Positions 21,530-30,134 of a stretch of 33,313 bases of DNA are shown here, in pieces (positions within the stretch are counted from its first letter, which is position 1; each line of letters starts with the position of its first letter). The DNA is from JBPCOI01 sp051000395 (GTDB taxonomy: Bacteria; Actinomycetota; Actinomycetes; Mycobacteriales; Jatrophihabitantaceae). A program made the translations under genes and the position numbers. The notes beneath the pieces were generated by a model. The model did no database searches. It was not told the origin of the DNA and worked only from the letters and a program-made list of their open reading frames with translations. The stretch is taken from NCBI GenBank assembly GCA_051000395.1, contig JBPCOI010000028.1, positions 1 through 33,313 of the forward strand, in the 5' to 3' direction.

Positions 21530-22288
21530 GTGGCGCGGGAAAGGGATCTTGCCGACGCGTTCGTGGATCTGGCGGACACGCTGGCCTCCGATTACGACGT
21601 GACGGATCTTCTGTATCGGCTGGTCGAGCACAGCGTGACGCTGCTGGATGCTGCCGAGGCGGGCCTGCTGCTGACCGACCAGCGTGGCAGCCTGCATGTG
21701 ATGGCGTCCTCCGATGAGCGGACCCGGCTGCTGGAGTTGTTCCAGCTGCAGGCCGACGAGGGACCGTGTCTGGAGTGTTACCGCACCGGCGAGCCGGTCG
21801 CTGTGCCGGATCTGCGCGAGGCGATCGAGCGGTGGCCCCGCTTCGCGCCGGCCGCGATCGGTGAAGGCTACGCCGCGGTGCACGCGGTGCCGCTGCGGCT
21901 GCGCGAGGAGGTCATCGGCGCGCTGAACCTGTTCAGCACCCATCCGGGCGAGCTGCCCGATGACGGACTGCAGGTCGCCCGCGCGCTTGCCGCCGCGGCC
22001 ACCATCGGCATCTTGCACGAACGGGCCGCGCACCGCCGTGAAGAGGTCATCGGACAGCTCGAGGGCGCCCTGAACAGCCGCATCGTCATCGAGCAGGCCA
22101 AAGGCGTGCTCGCCGAACGCGGCGGCGTGGAGATGGACGAGGCATTTCGGCGACTGCGCGCGCACGCCCGTGACACCAACACCCGCCTGGCGCAGGTCGC
22201 CCGCGACGTCGTCGACGGCAGTCACGACGCCGCGGGCGTGCTCGCCGGGCAGCCGGACAAGGCTCAACCGCCCCCCAGCTCCGGTTGA
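21530..22288 (+). CDS. GAF-ANTAR transcription antitermination regulator
   Basis: A 252-residue regulator of the common actinobacterial type: DLADAFVDLADTLASDYDVT, LLDAAEAGLLLTDQRGSLHV and DEGPCLECYRTGEPVAVPDL form the GAF domain (about 10-165). LNSRIVIEQAKGVLAERGGV, EMDEAFRRLRAHARDTNTRL form the ANTAR domain (about 182-235). The GTG at 21530 is chosen where family content begins, with a purine-rich AGGTGGGGGG upstream. It differs enough from its neighbour that the two are old paralogues. A hairpin at 22261-22291 overlaps its stop. RNA target and ligand unknown. Confidence 0.85.
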   Translation: MARERDLADAFVDLADTLASDYDVTDLLYRLVEHSVTLLDAAEAGLLLTDQRGSLHVMASSDERTRLLELFQLQADEGPCLECYRTGEPVAVPDLREAIERWPRFAPAAIGEGYAAVHAVPLRLREEVIGALNLFSTHPGELPDDGLQVARALAAAATIGILHERAAHRREEVIGQLEGALNSRIVIEQAKGVLAERGGVEMDEAFRRLRAHARDTNTRLAQVARDVVDGSHDAAGVLAGQPDKAQPPPSSG

Positions 22289-22291
22289 GCC
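22261..22291 (+). terminator. Hairpin terminator after GAF-ANTAR gene
   Basis: GGCTCAACCG (22261-22270) and CGGTTGAGCC (22282-22291) form a perfect 10-bp stem with an 11-base loop, spanning the stop codon. There is no T-run, as often in high-GC actinobacteria. It lies between convergent genes and could act in both directions. Confidence 0.6.
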
Positions 22292-22359
22292 GACCCGGAC
22301 CGCTCGCTGCAGCGTCAAGTCCGGACCCGGCCGACCAGAACATCGCGAGCTGTGTCGGA

Positions 22360-23592
22360 CTACCTGGTTGGGGTCGGTGCGAGCCGGATCGCGAGCTGGC
22401 GGAGCTGCGGCACGGAGATGCCGACCGTGCTCAAGCCGGTCACGGTTCCAGTGTGCGTGTCCAGTGCCTCGAGCCCTCCGTCCGCACCGACCGCGAACAG
22501 CCAACGGCTGTCCGGGGACCAGACAACGGTGCCGTCGTAGCCAGCTTGATCGACAGACAGTGCGGGTCGGTGCGTGGCGCCGGTGCTGAGATCGAGCAGG
22601 TAGATCGTGCTCGTGTTACCCGCGCCGACCTTGAAGATGGCAGCGGTCCTGCCGTCCGGTGCGATCGCGCCGACCGGGCCGCCGCTGTCGCTGACTGCGG
22701 GGCCGACGACGCGACGCGCGTTGGTCGCCCGGTCTATGACCACAGTGACGCAGCGTGCCCGGGCGTCGCAGTCCAGGGTGAGCCAACCGGTAGGGCCGAC
22801 AGCCAGCAGCGCTCCGGTGGTGATTCGGTGCAGCCCGTCGGGCCGCGAGTCGTATACCCCGCCGGTAGCGGGAAAGAGCAGGTAACCGGCGCCGTCGGGG
22901 ATCGCATCCAGGGGCGAGCCACCTGGCGGGATCGGGATCGTGGGCCCGGCGCGTGCACCGTCGAGGTCGGACAGCGCCATGGCCGGTGGGCCGCCCAGGT
23001 TCTGCACCCAGATGTGGTTCGGGTCCGGGCCGGGGAACACCGGTCCGCCCTGGCCATGGCTGAGCCCGGTGGAGATCTGCCGGGCCGGGTGCCCGTCGGG
23101 AACCACGTAGCCGGGCACGTTGTCGATGGGGCGAACGATCGCCAGATTCGGCCCCACGACGAAGGACACCGGTCCGTCGCTCTGCAGCACGGGAATCGTG
23201 GTGCGGGTGATGCGGCCGCGTGCAGGCTGGATGCGAACCACCACCCCGTCCCCGCGGGCGAACAGCTCCCAGCCCGCCCTCGCGCCGAGCAACGGATGGG
23301 CCATCTGGGTGACGACGACCGAAGCCGCGGGTAGAGCTGTCGAGCTCGGCGGTGACGACGTCGGGGGCGCGGGCGTTGGCGATCGGCGGGGTGAGGCCGA
23401 CGGCCCGCCGTTCCCGTGGACGATGAACGCGATCACGGTCGCCGCGACGAGCCCGACGAGCAGCAGCAGCGGTAGCCATCTCGGCCAGCGGTGGACGGAC
23501 CCGCCGGCACCCGGCGCGCGTTGCGGGCCGACATCGAGGAACTCGACGTCGGGCGCTGGAGTGTCGTCGTCCCTGTCCACGCCATCCATCAT
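22360..23592 (-). CDS. Membrane-anchored beta-propeller-like protein
   Basis: A 410-residue protein. An acidic cytosolic start (1-35) is followed by one membrane helix (about 38-58, LPLLLLVGLVAATVIAFIVH), a Pro/Ser/Thr linker (62-90) and a large extracytoplasmic domain of repeated beta blades. Blade motifs are SPDSRWLFAVGADGG, APDGRTAAIFKVG and DPNHIWVQNLGG, similar to WD40-like or TolB-type propellers. It is probably a sensor or binding protein outside the membrane; no enzyme motif is seen. ATG 23592 or the adjacent ATG 23589 may be the start. It is convergent with the GAF-ANTAR gene. Confidence 0.7.
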   Translation of the reverse strand: MMDGVDRDDDTPAPDVEFLDVGPQRAPGAGGSVHRWPRWLPLLLLVGLVAATVIAFIVHGNGGPSASPRRSPTPAPPTSSPPSSTALPAASVVVTQMAHPLLGARAGWELFARGDGVVVRIQPARGRITRTTIPVLQSDGPVSFVVGPNLAIVRPIDNVPGYVVPDGHPARQISTGLSHGQGGPVFPGPDPNHIWVQNLGGPPAMALSDLDGARAGPTIPIPPGGSPLDAIPDGAGYLLFPATGGVYDSRPDGLHRITTGALLAVGPTGWLTLDCDARARCVTVVIDRATNARRVVGPAVSDSGGPVGAIAPDGRTAAIFKVGAGNTSTIYLLDLSTGATHRPALSVDQAGYDGTVVWSPDSRWLFAVGADGGLEALDTHTGTVTGLSTVGISVPQLRQLAIRLAPTPTR

Positions 23593-23626
23593 CGACCCCG
23601 GACGGCAGCCGTCCCACTCGCCATGC

Positions 23627-23791
23627 TCAGGCGCGGAACACGAACACCGCGAGCACCACTGCGACGACGATCAGTACCAGGCCCAGCGCGATCAACGTGA
23701 GCGCGGCATCCGAACTCGGCGTGTGGCGCCACCACCGTCGCATGTGCCGATACGGCCGGCCGAGCAACGTGCGGGCCTGCGTGCTTGCCAT
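23627..23791 (-). CDS. Small single-helix membrane protein
   Basis: A 54-residue protein with a basic N-terminal half (STQARTLLGRPYRHMRRWWR) and one C-terminal hydrophobic helix (about 32-53, LTLIALGLVLIVVAVVLAVF). GAGGA lies six bases before the ATG on the minus strand and fixes the start at 23791. It is 34 bp upstream of the propeller protein on the same strand and may be in its operon. Function unknown. Confidence 0.68.
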   Translation of the reverse strand: MASTQARTLLGRPYRHMRRWWRHTPSSDAALTLIALGLVLIVVAVVLAVFVFRA

Positions 23792-23843
23792 CGGTCGTCC
23801 TCTCGAATCGAGCAGATCAGAGGCATACCGCACCGGGTGAGGA

Positions 23844-23863
23844 GACGGCGATGAATCGGCGTC
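23844..23863 (-). terminator. Weak hairpin downstream of FAD oxidoreductase
   Basis: GACGGCGA and TCGGCGTC pair with one mismatch around a four-base loop, just after the oxidoreductase stop on the minus strand. There is no T-run; modest support. Confidence 0.3.
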
Positions 23864-23874
23864 AGGACCTTTAC

Positions 23875-25482
23875 TCAGCGGTAGATCCGGTCCATCGCGA
23901 AGCTGCGTAGCCGCCGCCGCGCTGCTCCGGTGCGGGCCTCGCGCGCGAGCGCGGCGTGGGCGGCGTTGTGACCCGGACCGCCGTGCACCCCGCCGCCGGG
24001 GTGCGCCGACGACCCGGCCAGGTACAGCCGGTCGATGACGGTGTCCGCCCCCCCCAGGCCGGGCACCGGGCGAAGGACAAGTTGCTGGTACAGGTTGGCG
24101 GTGCCCCCGTTGATCGCGCCGGCGTGCAGGTTGCGGTCGCTGCGCTGCAGGTCGGCCGGTGACTGCACGCTGCGGTCCAGGATCAGCGCGCGAAATCCCG
24201 GCGCGCGATCCTCGACGGCCTGCTCGATGCGCTCGACGTGGGCGTCGAGTTGCCCGTCACGCAGCGGCCCGGCGGGCAGGTGCGTGTATGCCCACGCCGA
24301 CTCGGTGCCCGGCGGCGAGCGTCGCGCATCGCTCGTCGTCATCTGCCCGAGCAGCACGAACGGCCTGCCTGGCACGCGTCCGGTCGCGAGATCGGCGGCG
24401 TAGTACGTCATCGCGTCGAGGTCCACGCCGAGGTGCACCGTCCCGGCGCGCCGCGCAGCTGCGGCCGTCCACGGGATCGGGGCGGACAGCGCCCAGTTGA
24501 GCTTGAGCGTGGCGGTGTCCCACTGGAAGGCGTCGAGGTCGCGGACCAAGCGGGCGGGCAACACCTCGACGCCGACCAGCGCGCGATACAGCTCGGGTGC
24601 CGAGACGTCGGCCAGCACCGCGCGCCGCGCCCGTAGCTGCTCACCCCCGGCCAGCCGGACTCCGACCGCGACGCCCTGCTCCACGACGACGCGCTCGACC
24701 GGCTCGCCGAGTCGCAGTGCGCCGCCGGCACGATCGAGGCGCGCCGTCAGCGCTTCGATCAGGGCGCGTGATCCGCCGGCGGGTACCGGGAAACCGACGG
24801 TCTGACCGAGCATCGCGAGCAGCCAACCGTAGAGGGCGCTGCCGGCGCCCTCGGGCGCCAGGTCCGTATGCAACGCGTTGCCGGCGAGCAGAGCACGGGC
24901 GCCCTCGCCGCGGAAGTGCTCGTCACCGAAGCGGCGTACCGGTTGGACCGCGAAGCGTGCGAAGCGCAGCGCACCGGCCACGTGCAGCTGGCGCAGCAGG
25001 CGGGTGGCCGCGACCGCCGGCGGGAACGGGCCGAACAGTGCGGCCAGCAGCGGTTCGCGGACAGCGCGGAACTCCTCGACGAGCTGCGTCCACGCCGCCC
25101 CGTCGCCGGCCGCGAACCCATCCAGCGACGCGGCGGTGTCGCCGACCTCGCGGCACAGCAGCGCGCAGCGGTCGTCGGGGAACACGTGCGCGAGCACCGC
25201 GGGAGCGTGGCGCCAGCTCAGCCCGTACCGCCCGAGTTCCAGCGCGTCCAGCACCGGGGACGCGGCGCCGAGCGGGTAGAACGCGCTGAACAGGTCGGTG
25301 ACGAAGCCCGCCCGCAGCGACTCGTCGGACCACACCGCGCCGCCGGGATGCGCGGCGGCCTCGACGACCAGCACGTCCCACCCGGCGTCGGCCAGCATGT
25401 TCGCCGCGACAAGCCCGTTGTGGCCGGCGCCGATCACGATCGCATCGGGCGAGCCGTCGGCAGCGGGGACGCGGCGAACCAT
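23875..25482 (-). CDS. FAD-dependent oxidoreductase, phytoene-desaturase-like
   Basis: A 535-residue flavoprotein of the phytoene dehydrogenase/PYROXD2-like group. The N-terminal dinucleotide fold reads AIVIGAGHNGLVAANMLADA, VLVVEAAAHPGGAVWSDE (GxGxxG at 18-23). FPVPAGGSRALIEALTARLD is the usual second motif, and the C-terminal FAD motif is LYLAGSSAHPGGGVHGGPGH. Carotenoid genes are absent nearby, so a carotenoid substrate is unsupported. ATG 25482 lies 10 bp after the TetR stop, so the two probably form an operon. No strong ribosome site is seen. Substrate unknown. Confidence 0.84.
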   Translation of the reverse strand: MVRRVPAADGSPDAIVIGAGHNGLVAANMLADAGWDVLVVEAAAHPGGAVWSDESLRAGFVTDLFSAFYPLGAASPVLDALELGRYGLSWRHAPAVLAHVFPDDRCALLCREVGDTAASLDGFAAGDGAAWTQLVEEFRAVREPLLAALFGPFPPAVAATRLLRQLHVAGALRFARFAVQPVRRFGDEHFRGEGARALLAGNALHTDLAPEGAGSALYGWLLAMLGQTVGFPVPAGGSRALIEALTARLDRAGGALRLGEPVERVVVEQGVAVGVRLAGGEQLRARRAVLADVSAPELYRALVGVEVLPARLVRDLDAFQWDTATLKLNWALSAPIPWTAAAARRAGTVHLGVDLDAMTYYAADLATGRVPGRPFVLLGQMTTSDARRSPPGTESAWAYTHLPAGPLRDGQLDAHVERIEQAVEDRAPGFRALILDRSVQSPADLQRSDRNLHAGAINGGTANLYQQLVLRPVPGLGGADTVIDRLYLAGSSAHPGGGVHGGPGHNAAHAALAREARTGAARRRLRSFAMDRIYR

Positions 25483-25492
25483 GCGCTCCACC

Positions 25493-26086
25493 CTAGGTGG
25501 GCGCTCGGGCGGCGCTGACGAGCACGGCCAGCACCCTGCCGAGCACGTCCGGGTCTGCCGGTTCGCCGGTGATCGCAGGCAGGTAGAGGTAGGACTCGCA
25601 GACACGCACCACGGTGTAGGCGAGCTCGTCGACATGCAGCGGTGTGCAGGCGCGCCCCTCGTCGATGTCGGCTGTGATGAGCTCGCGTACCAGGGCGAGC
25701 AGGCGGGGCTGGAAACCGCCTGAGCGCAGGGTCAGCAAGCGCATCGCCGATTCGCTCTCACCGTGCAGGAACTGCCGCACACCGGGCTGGTCGAGAGTGG
25801 CACGCACCCAGCGCCGCAGCACCTCCGGCACCCGGGGTCCTGGTGTGGCCGCGAGGTTTCGCCAGGTGTCCATGATCGTGCGTTCGCTGAGTGACCACAG
25901 CACCTCGACGAGCAGCTGCTCGCGGGTGCCGACCCAGCGGTAGAGCGTCACCCGGTTGACGCCGAGCTCGGCCGCGAGCGCCTGCATGTCGAGCCGCTGC
26001 CCCGCGAGCAAAGCCTTGCGTGCCAGGCGAAACGCGTGCTGAGCAGACGACGCGGTGCCCGTTCGCCTGCTCGCCACCGTAACCAC
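25493..26086 (-). CDS. TetR-family regulator, QsdR-like C-terminus
   Basis: A 197-residue regulator. The DNA-binding region (about 15-65) reads ARKALLAGQRLDMQALAAEL, GVNRVTLYRWVGTREQLLVE. The Trp-Val-Gly-Thr-Arg segment and the C-terminal part (DIDEGRACTPLHVDELAYTV, VRVCESYLYLPAITGEPADP) recall TetR proteins with a QsdR-type ligand domain. The start is GTG 26086 or GTG 26077; the second has GAGGG at better spacing. It lies 68 bp after the liv-type operon, beyond a strong hairpin, and directly before the FAD oxidoreductase, which it may control. It could also act on the palindrome before livG. Confidence 0.83.
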   Translation of the reverse strand: MVTVASRRTGTASSAQHAFRLARKALLAGQRLDMQALAAELGVNRVTLYRWVGTREQLLVEVLWSLSERTIMDTWRNLAATPGPRVPEVLRRWVRATLDQPGVRQFLHGESESAMRLLTLRSGGFQPRLLALVRELITADIDEGRACTPLHVDELAYTVVRVCESYLYLPAITGEPADPDVLGRVLAVLVSAARAPT

Positions 26087-26100
26087 CCTCGTGTGCGCCT

Positions 26101-26146
26101 GCGTCGGGGTGCGGGACCGGCCGGAACCGAACCCGCACCCCGACGC
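26101..26146 (-). terminator. Strong hairpin terminator of the liv-type operon
   Basis: GCGTCGGGGTGCGGG (26101-26115) and CCCGCACCCCGACGC (26132-26146) are perfect complements, a 15-bp GC-rich stem with a 16-base loop that itself holds CCGG pairs. It begins eight bases after the substrate-binding protein stop. There is no T-run, as is common in actinobacteria. Confidence 0.78.
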
Positions 26147-26153
26147 CGCGGCG

Positions 26154-27461
26154 TTACTGCGGCAGGCCGTTGCTCGGGGCCTGGACCTCTGCGGCGTTGT
26201 AGGCCGTCAGCGGGCCGTTGCTGTCGTCGGTCGTGTAGGTCGGTCCGGTGAAGCTCGCGACGCCGTTGTTCACGGTGACGACGCGGGTGCCGGCGTAGCC
26301 GGCGTGGTCGGTGCTCGAGTAGCGGAACGGCACGAGGCCCGGGCCGGTGAAGCCGCCCTTCTCCACGGCAGCCACCAGGTCACCCCGGTTGAGGTTCTTG
26401 CCCGCAGCCTTGAGCGCCTGCAGCGTGGTGTAGGCCAGTGCCATGCCGTACTCGACGTTTCCGTCGAAGGGCACGTTGTTGTTGTACTTCTGGTTGATCA
26501 TCTGGAACAGCTTGATCCAGCTGTTGGACGAGTCCGTCGGGATCGGCAGGTAGTCGTCGCTGACCGCGCCCTGCAGCAGCGGCTTGGTGGCCGTCTTCAG
26601 GAAGCCGGTCAGCGTGGGAATGTCGGATCCGACACTGGAGATGACCCACTGCGCTTGGTACTTCAGCTGCGCAGCGGTGCCCAGCGCGAGGGCGGTGAAC
26701 CCGGGAACGGTGAAGGAGACGACGACCTGGCAACCGGCCGACTTCAACGCGCCGATCTGCGGTGCCACGTTGGTGTTCGTCGGCGTGTAGGTCTGCTTGG
26801 TCTTCAACGCGCCCGAACCGAGCGTCATCGCGACGCCCTGTGCGCCGTCGGTGCCGAAGTCGTCGCCCTGGCCGAAGGTGCAGACCGTCTTGCCGGCGAA
26901 GTTTTTCTTCACGTAGTCACCGAGGATCTTGCCTTCGATGGTGTAGTCAGGCTGCCAGCCGAAGGTCGTCGGGTACTGCGACGGCTGGTTCCAGCTGCGG
27001 CTGCCCGACGCCACGAACAGGTCGGGCACCTTGTTCTGCTTGAGGAAGTCCAGCACCGCGGTGTGCGTGGGCGTGCCCAGCGCGCCGACGATCGCGAACA
27101 CCTTGTCCTGCAGCACCAACTGGCGCGTCTTGACCGCGGTCGTGGCCGGGTTGTACCCGTCGTCCTCGACGAGCAGCTTGATCTTGCGGCCGTTGACGCC
27201 GCCGCTGGCGTTGGCGAAGTTGAAGTACGCCGTCATCGCCGCGCTGATCTTCGAGTACCCGGGCGCGGCCGGCCCGGTGAGCGGTTGCGTCGTGCCGAGC
27301 AGGATCGAGTTCGACGTGACGCCTGGGGCACTGGTGTCTCCGGTGCCGTTGCCGTTCGCGTTCCCGTTCTTCTTGCTGCTGCCGCACGCGGCGAGCGCGA
27401 GCGCGGCGACAACCGCGATCGCACCGACGGCGTAGCGGCGCCGTCCGGTCGACATCCTCAT
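26154..27461 (-). CDS. livK: Branched-chain amino-acid-type ABC substrate-binding lipoprotein
   Basis: A 435-residue periplasmic-binding-type lipoprotein (Leu/Ile/Val or amide-binding family). The signal peptide ends in lipobox LALAAC (Cys26). The family start NSILLGTTQPLTGPAA, then NASGGVNGRKIKLLVEDDGY, and VFAIVGALGTPTHTAVLDFL are diagnostic. It captures the ligand for the LivHMGF transporter; many such systems take amides, urea, aromatics or short acids, so the ligand is open. The ATG at 27461 overlaps the livM stop (ATGA) and has its own strong AGGAGGT six bases upstream. It is last in the operon, followed by a strong hairpin. Confidence 0.9.
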   Translation of the reverse strand: MRMSTGRRRYAVGAIAVVAALALAACGSSKKNGNANGNGTGDTSAPGVTSNSILLGTTQPLTGPAAPGYSKISAAMTAYFNFANASGGVNGRKIKLLVEDDGYNPATTAVKTRQLVLQDKVFAIVGALGTPTHTAVLDFLKQNKVPDLFVASGSRSWNQPSQYPTTFGWQPDYTIEGKILGDYVKKNFAGKTVCTFGQGDDFGTDGAQGVAMTLGSGALKTKQTYTPTNTNVAPQIGALKSAGCQVVVSFTVPGFTALALGTAAQLKYQAQWVISSVGSDIPTLTGFLKTATKPLLQGAVSDDYLPIPTDSSNSWIKLFQMINQKYNNNVPFDGNVEYGMALAYTTLQALKAAGKNLNRGDLVAAVEKGGFTGPGLVPFRYSSTDHAGYAGTRVVTVNNGVASFTGPTYTTDDSNGPLTAYNAAEVQAPSNGLPQ

Positions 27462-28531
27462 TGCGAACCTCCTGATGGTTGGGTCGTGCGGCGGGGTATT
27501 AATGCGCCCAGGCGGCGGAGCAGTCCCTGTATTCCGCCGGGCAGGGCGAGCATCACGATGACGAGCAGCAGCCCGTAGACCGCGTTGGGCAGGTTGTCGT
27601 GCAGCTTCGCCGTGGCGGCGGCGGACAGCTGCAGGCTCTGCACCCGGTCGGTGATGAACGTGCCGAGGTAGATGACGACGAGCGAGCCCCACACGGCGCC
27701 GGCCAGGCTGCCGAGACCGCCGATGACGACGGCGCTGAGCAGGGTCAGCGACAGCACGAGGTCGAACGAGCCGGGCGAGGCGGTCTGCAGGGTGACGGCG
27801 AACACGCCGCCGCCGAGGCCCGCTGCGGCGGCGCTGATCGCGAACGTCAGGATCTGCACCCGCGGCACCGACAGACCGCACAGCTGCGCGGCGATCTCGT
27901 CGTCGCGCACCGCGCGCATGTGCCTGCCGACGGCCGAACGGTGCAGATTCGCCAGGAAATACAGGACGATCAGCGCGGCGAACAGGCTGATCCAGGCTTG
28001 CCAATGTTGCAGCGTGAACGTCGAGCCGAGACCGGACGGTGGCCCGTCGAAGGGCACGAACAACCCCTGGTCGCCCTTGAAGAAGCTGCTGTAGTGCGAG
28101 GTTATCGACGGCACTGCCACGCCCAGGGCGAGCGTCGCGCCCGCGAGGTACGGACCGCGCAGGCGCGCAGCGGCCACGCCGACGATCGCGCCGGCGACCG
28201 CGGTGACAGCCGTGCCGATCAGCAGCGAGACAGGAAGCACCCAGACTCCGGTGATGCCGTGGTTGACGAAACGGGCCTGCATCAACGCGACTGTGTAACC
28301 CCCGATCGCCATCAGCGCGGCATGTCCGAGCGACACCTGCCCGTTCGTGCCGGTCAGGATCGTCAGCCCGCCCACCGCGCACAGGTAGGCGCCCAGGGTC
28401 GCGAGCTGGTAGTCGTCGAAGTCCGAGACCTTCGCCGTCAGCACGATCACGATCAGCACGCCGATCGCCAGCAGCAGCAGGTGCCACAGCAGCGTGCTGG
28501 CGCGCAGCCGTGCAAGCATCCGCACGCCCAT
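27458..28531 (-). CDS. livM: Branched-chain amino-acid-type ABC permease LivM
   Basis: A 357-residue membrane protein with about nine to ten hydrophobic segments. Family motifs are visible: GLTILTGTNGQVSLGHAALM (the NGQ-SLGHA signature) and RHMRAVRDDEIAAQLCGLSV with the EAA-type coupling loop, followed by GGLGSLAGAVWG. The start ATG 28531 overlaps the livH stop as TGATG; the GTG at 28534 is less likely. It forms the channel with LivH. Confidence 0.9.
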   Translation of the reverse strand: MGVRMLARLRASTLLWHLLLLAIGVLIVIVLTAKVSDFDDYQLATLGAYLCAVGGLTILTGTNGQVSLGHAALMAIGGYTVALMQARFVNHGITGVWVLPVSLLIGTAVTAVAGAIVGVAAARLRGPYLAGATLALGVAVPSITSHYSSFFKGDQGLFVPFDGPPSGLGSTFTLQHWQAWISLFAALIVLYFLANLHRSAVGRHMRAVRDDEIAAQLCGLSVPRVQILTFAISAAAAGLGGGVFAVTLQTASPGSFDLVLSLTLLSAVVIGGLGSLAGAVWGSLVVIYLGTFITDRVQSLQLSAAATAKLHDNLPNAVYGLLLVIVMLALPGGIQGLLRRLGALIPRRTTQPSGGSQ

Positions 28532-29409
28532 CACACCCGCCTGGCCTGGGTGCCGCTAAACAACCCGCTGGGCCGCACCAGCAGGACGGCGACCAGCAGC
28601 ACGAGAGCGGCGAGCTGAGTGAGATCGCTGCCGAGGTAACCGCTCGCGTAGGACAGCACCAGGCCCGTCGACACGCCGCCGACGACCGCGCCGACGGGGC
28701 TCTCCAGGCCGCCGACGACCGCGCCGGTGAAGCCGAGGACGAAGACGCCGTCCATGGCCTGCGGGAACAGTCCCAGGCCGGCGGGGATGACGAGCATGCC
28801 CGCGAGCGCACCGACCAGTCCGGACAGCGCCCAGCCGAGCGTCAGCATCCGTCCCACCCGCACGCCGAGCAGCCGGGCGACCTCCGGCGCGAACGCCGCC
28901 GCCCGCATCCGCAGACCCGACGGCGTCCAGGTGAGCAGCCCGGCGAGAAGCAGCATGAGCGCGAGCACGGAGCCGACGATGAAAATGTCCTCGTTGGAGA
29001 ACAGCGCCGTCGAGCCGGCGGAGTAGGTCTGCGTGCTGAACGACGGCGGGAAGTCACGGTTGGCCGTGCCGTAGATCATCCCGAGGACGGCCTCGATCAG
29101 GATCAGCAACCCGACGCCGACGACAACGGTGTTCAGCGGCGGCAGGTGCTCGGCCGTGCGGAAGGCCGTGCGCTGCACGATCGTGCCCAGCACGAAGCCG
29201 GCCGCGAGCGCGGCGGCGAAACCCAGCCAGTACGAGCCGCTCACCTGCGTCACCGAGATGGCGACGTAGGCGGTGGCGACGGCCATCGCCCCTTGCGCGA
29301 AGTTCAGCACCCGCGTCGTGCGCCAGATCAGCACCAGCGCGAGCGCGACGGCGGCATAGATCGCACCGAAGGCCAGGCCGTTGAAGCTCAGGAAGACGAA
29401 GCGGCTCAT
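28531..29409 (-). CDS. livH: Branched-chain amino-acid-type ABC permease LivH
   Basis: A 292-residue membrane protein with about eight hydrophobic segments: FLSFNGLAFGAIYAAVALAL at the start, RTTRVLNFAQGAMA (the LivH NFAQG-type motif), MRAAAFAPEVARLLGVRVGR as the coupling loop and GFTGAVVGGLESPVGAVVGG near the end. It overlaps livF upstream (TGATG) and livM downstream. Confidence 0.9.
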   Translation of the reverse strand: MSRFVFLSFNGLAFGAIYAAVALALVLIWRTTRVLNFAQGAMAVATAYVAISVTQVSGSYWLGFAAALAAGFVLGTIVQRTAFRTAEHLPPLNTVVVGVGLLILIEAVLGMIYGTANRDFPPSFSTQTYSAGSTALFSNEDIFIVGSVLALMLLLAGLLTWTPSGLRMRAAAFAPEVARLLGVRVGRMLTLGWALSGLVGALAGMLVIPAGLGLFPQAMDGVFVLGFTGAVVGGLESPVGAVVGGVSTGLVLSYASGYLGSDLTQLAALVLLVAVLLVRPSGLFSGTQARRV

Positions 29410-30134
29410 CAGAACCCCAGGTAGGCGTGTCGGAGCTTGGCGTCGGACTGCAGCTCCCGCGCCGCGCCGCGCGCCACGACCCGCCCGAGAGCGATCACGA
29501 CGGCGTCGTCGGCGATCGCGAGCGCGCTGTGCACGTTCTGCTCGACGAGCAGCACGGTCAGGCCGGTGGAGTCACGCAGCGTGCGCAGCAGCGCCATGAT
29601 GCGCGCGGTGACGACCGGCGCGAGCCCGAGCGACGGTTCGTCGAGCAGCAGCAGGGACGGGCGCGCGACCAGCGCCCGGCCGAGGGCCAGCATCTGCCGC
29701 TCGCCCCCGGAGAGCTGGTGGCCGTGGAAGCCGCGGCGGCGGGCGAGCGGTTCGAACAGCTCGTACACCTCGGCGATCGCGGTCTGGGTGTCGCGTGCCG
29801 CGCCGGAGCCGCGTCGCCACAGCCCGCCCAGGCGCAGGTTGTCCTCGACGGTGAGCTCGGCGATGACGCCGCGTCCCTCGGGGACGTGCGCGACGCCGAG
29901 GGTCACCAGCCGCTCGACCGGTACCCGGGTGAGGTCGTGGCTGCCCAGGCGCACGGTGCCCGCGGTGGGCCGCAGCAGTCCCGACAGGGTACGCAGCAGG
30001 GTCGTCTTGCCCGCACCGTTCGCGCCGAGCACCGCGGTGATCGTCGCCGGTTGCACGCTGAGCTCGACCTCGTGCAGCACCGGCACCCGGCCGTACCCGG
30101 CGGACAGGTTCTGCACGTCGAGCAGCGCAGTCAC
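29409..30134 (-). CDS. livF: Branched-chain amino-acid-type ABC ATPase LivF
   Basis: A 241-residue ATPase. Walker A is GANGAGKT, the LivF-specific HVPEGRGVIAELTVEDNL is kept, the signature is QLSGGERQMLALGRAL, Walker B is LLLLDEPSLGLAP and the H-loop is in VLLVEQNVHSAL. It starts at GTG 30134 within the livG stop (GTGA overlap) and ends overlapping livH. It powers uptake together with LivG. Confidence 0.91.
   Translation of the reverse strand: MTALLDVQNLSAGYGRVPVLHEVELSVQPATITAVLGANGAGKTTLLRTLSGLLRPTAGTVRLGSHDLTRVPVERLVTLGVAHVPEGRGVIAELTVEDNLRLGGLWRRGSGAARDTQTAIAEVYELFEPLARRRGFHGHQLSGGERQMLALGRALVARPSLLLLDEPSLGLAPVVTARIMALLRTLRDSTGLTVLLVEQNVHSALAIADDAVVIALGRVVARGAARELQSDAKLRHAYLGF

Noticed and set aside
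26154..28811. 885-codon continuous minus-strand frame
   Set aside because: Its second half is livK, but the first half runs out of frame through livM and livH, whose correct frames carry all family motifs.
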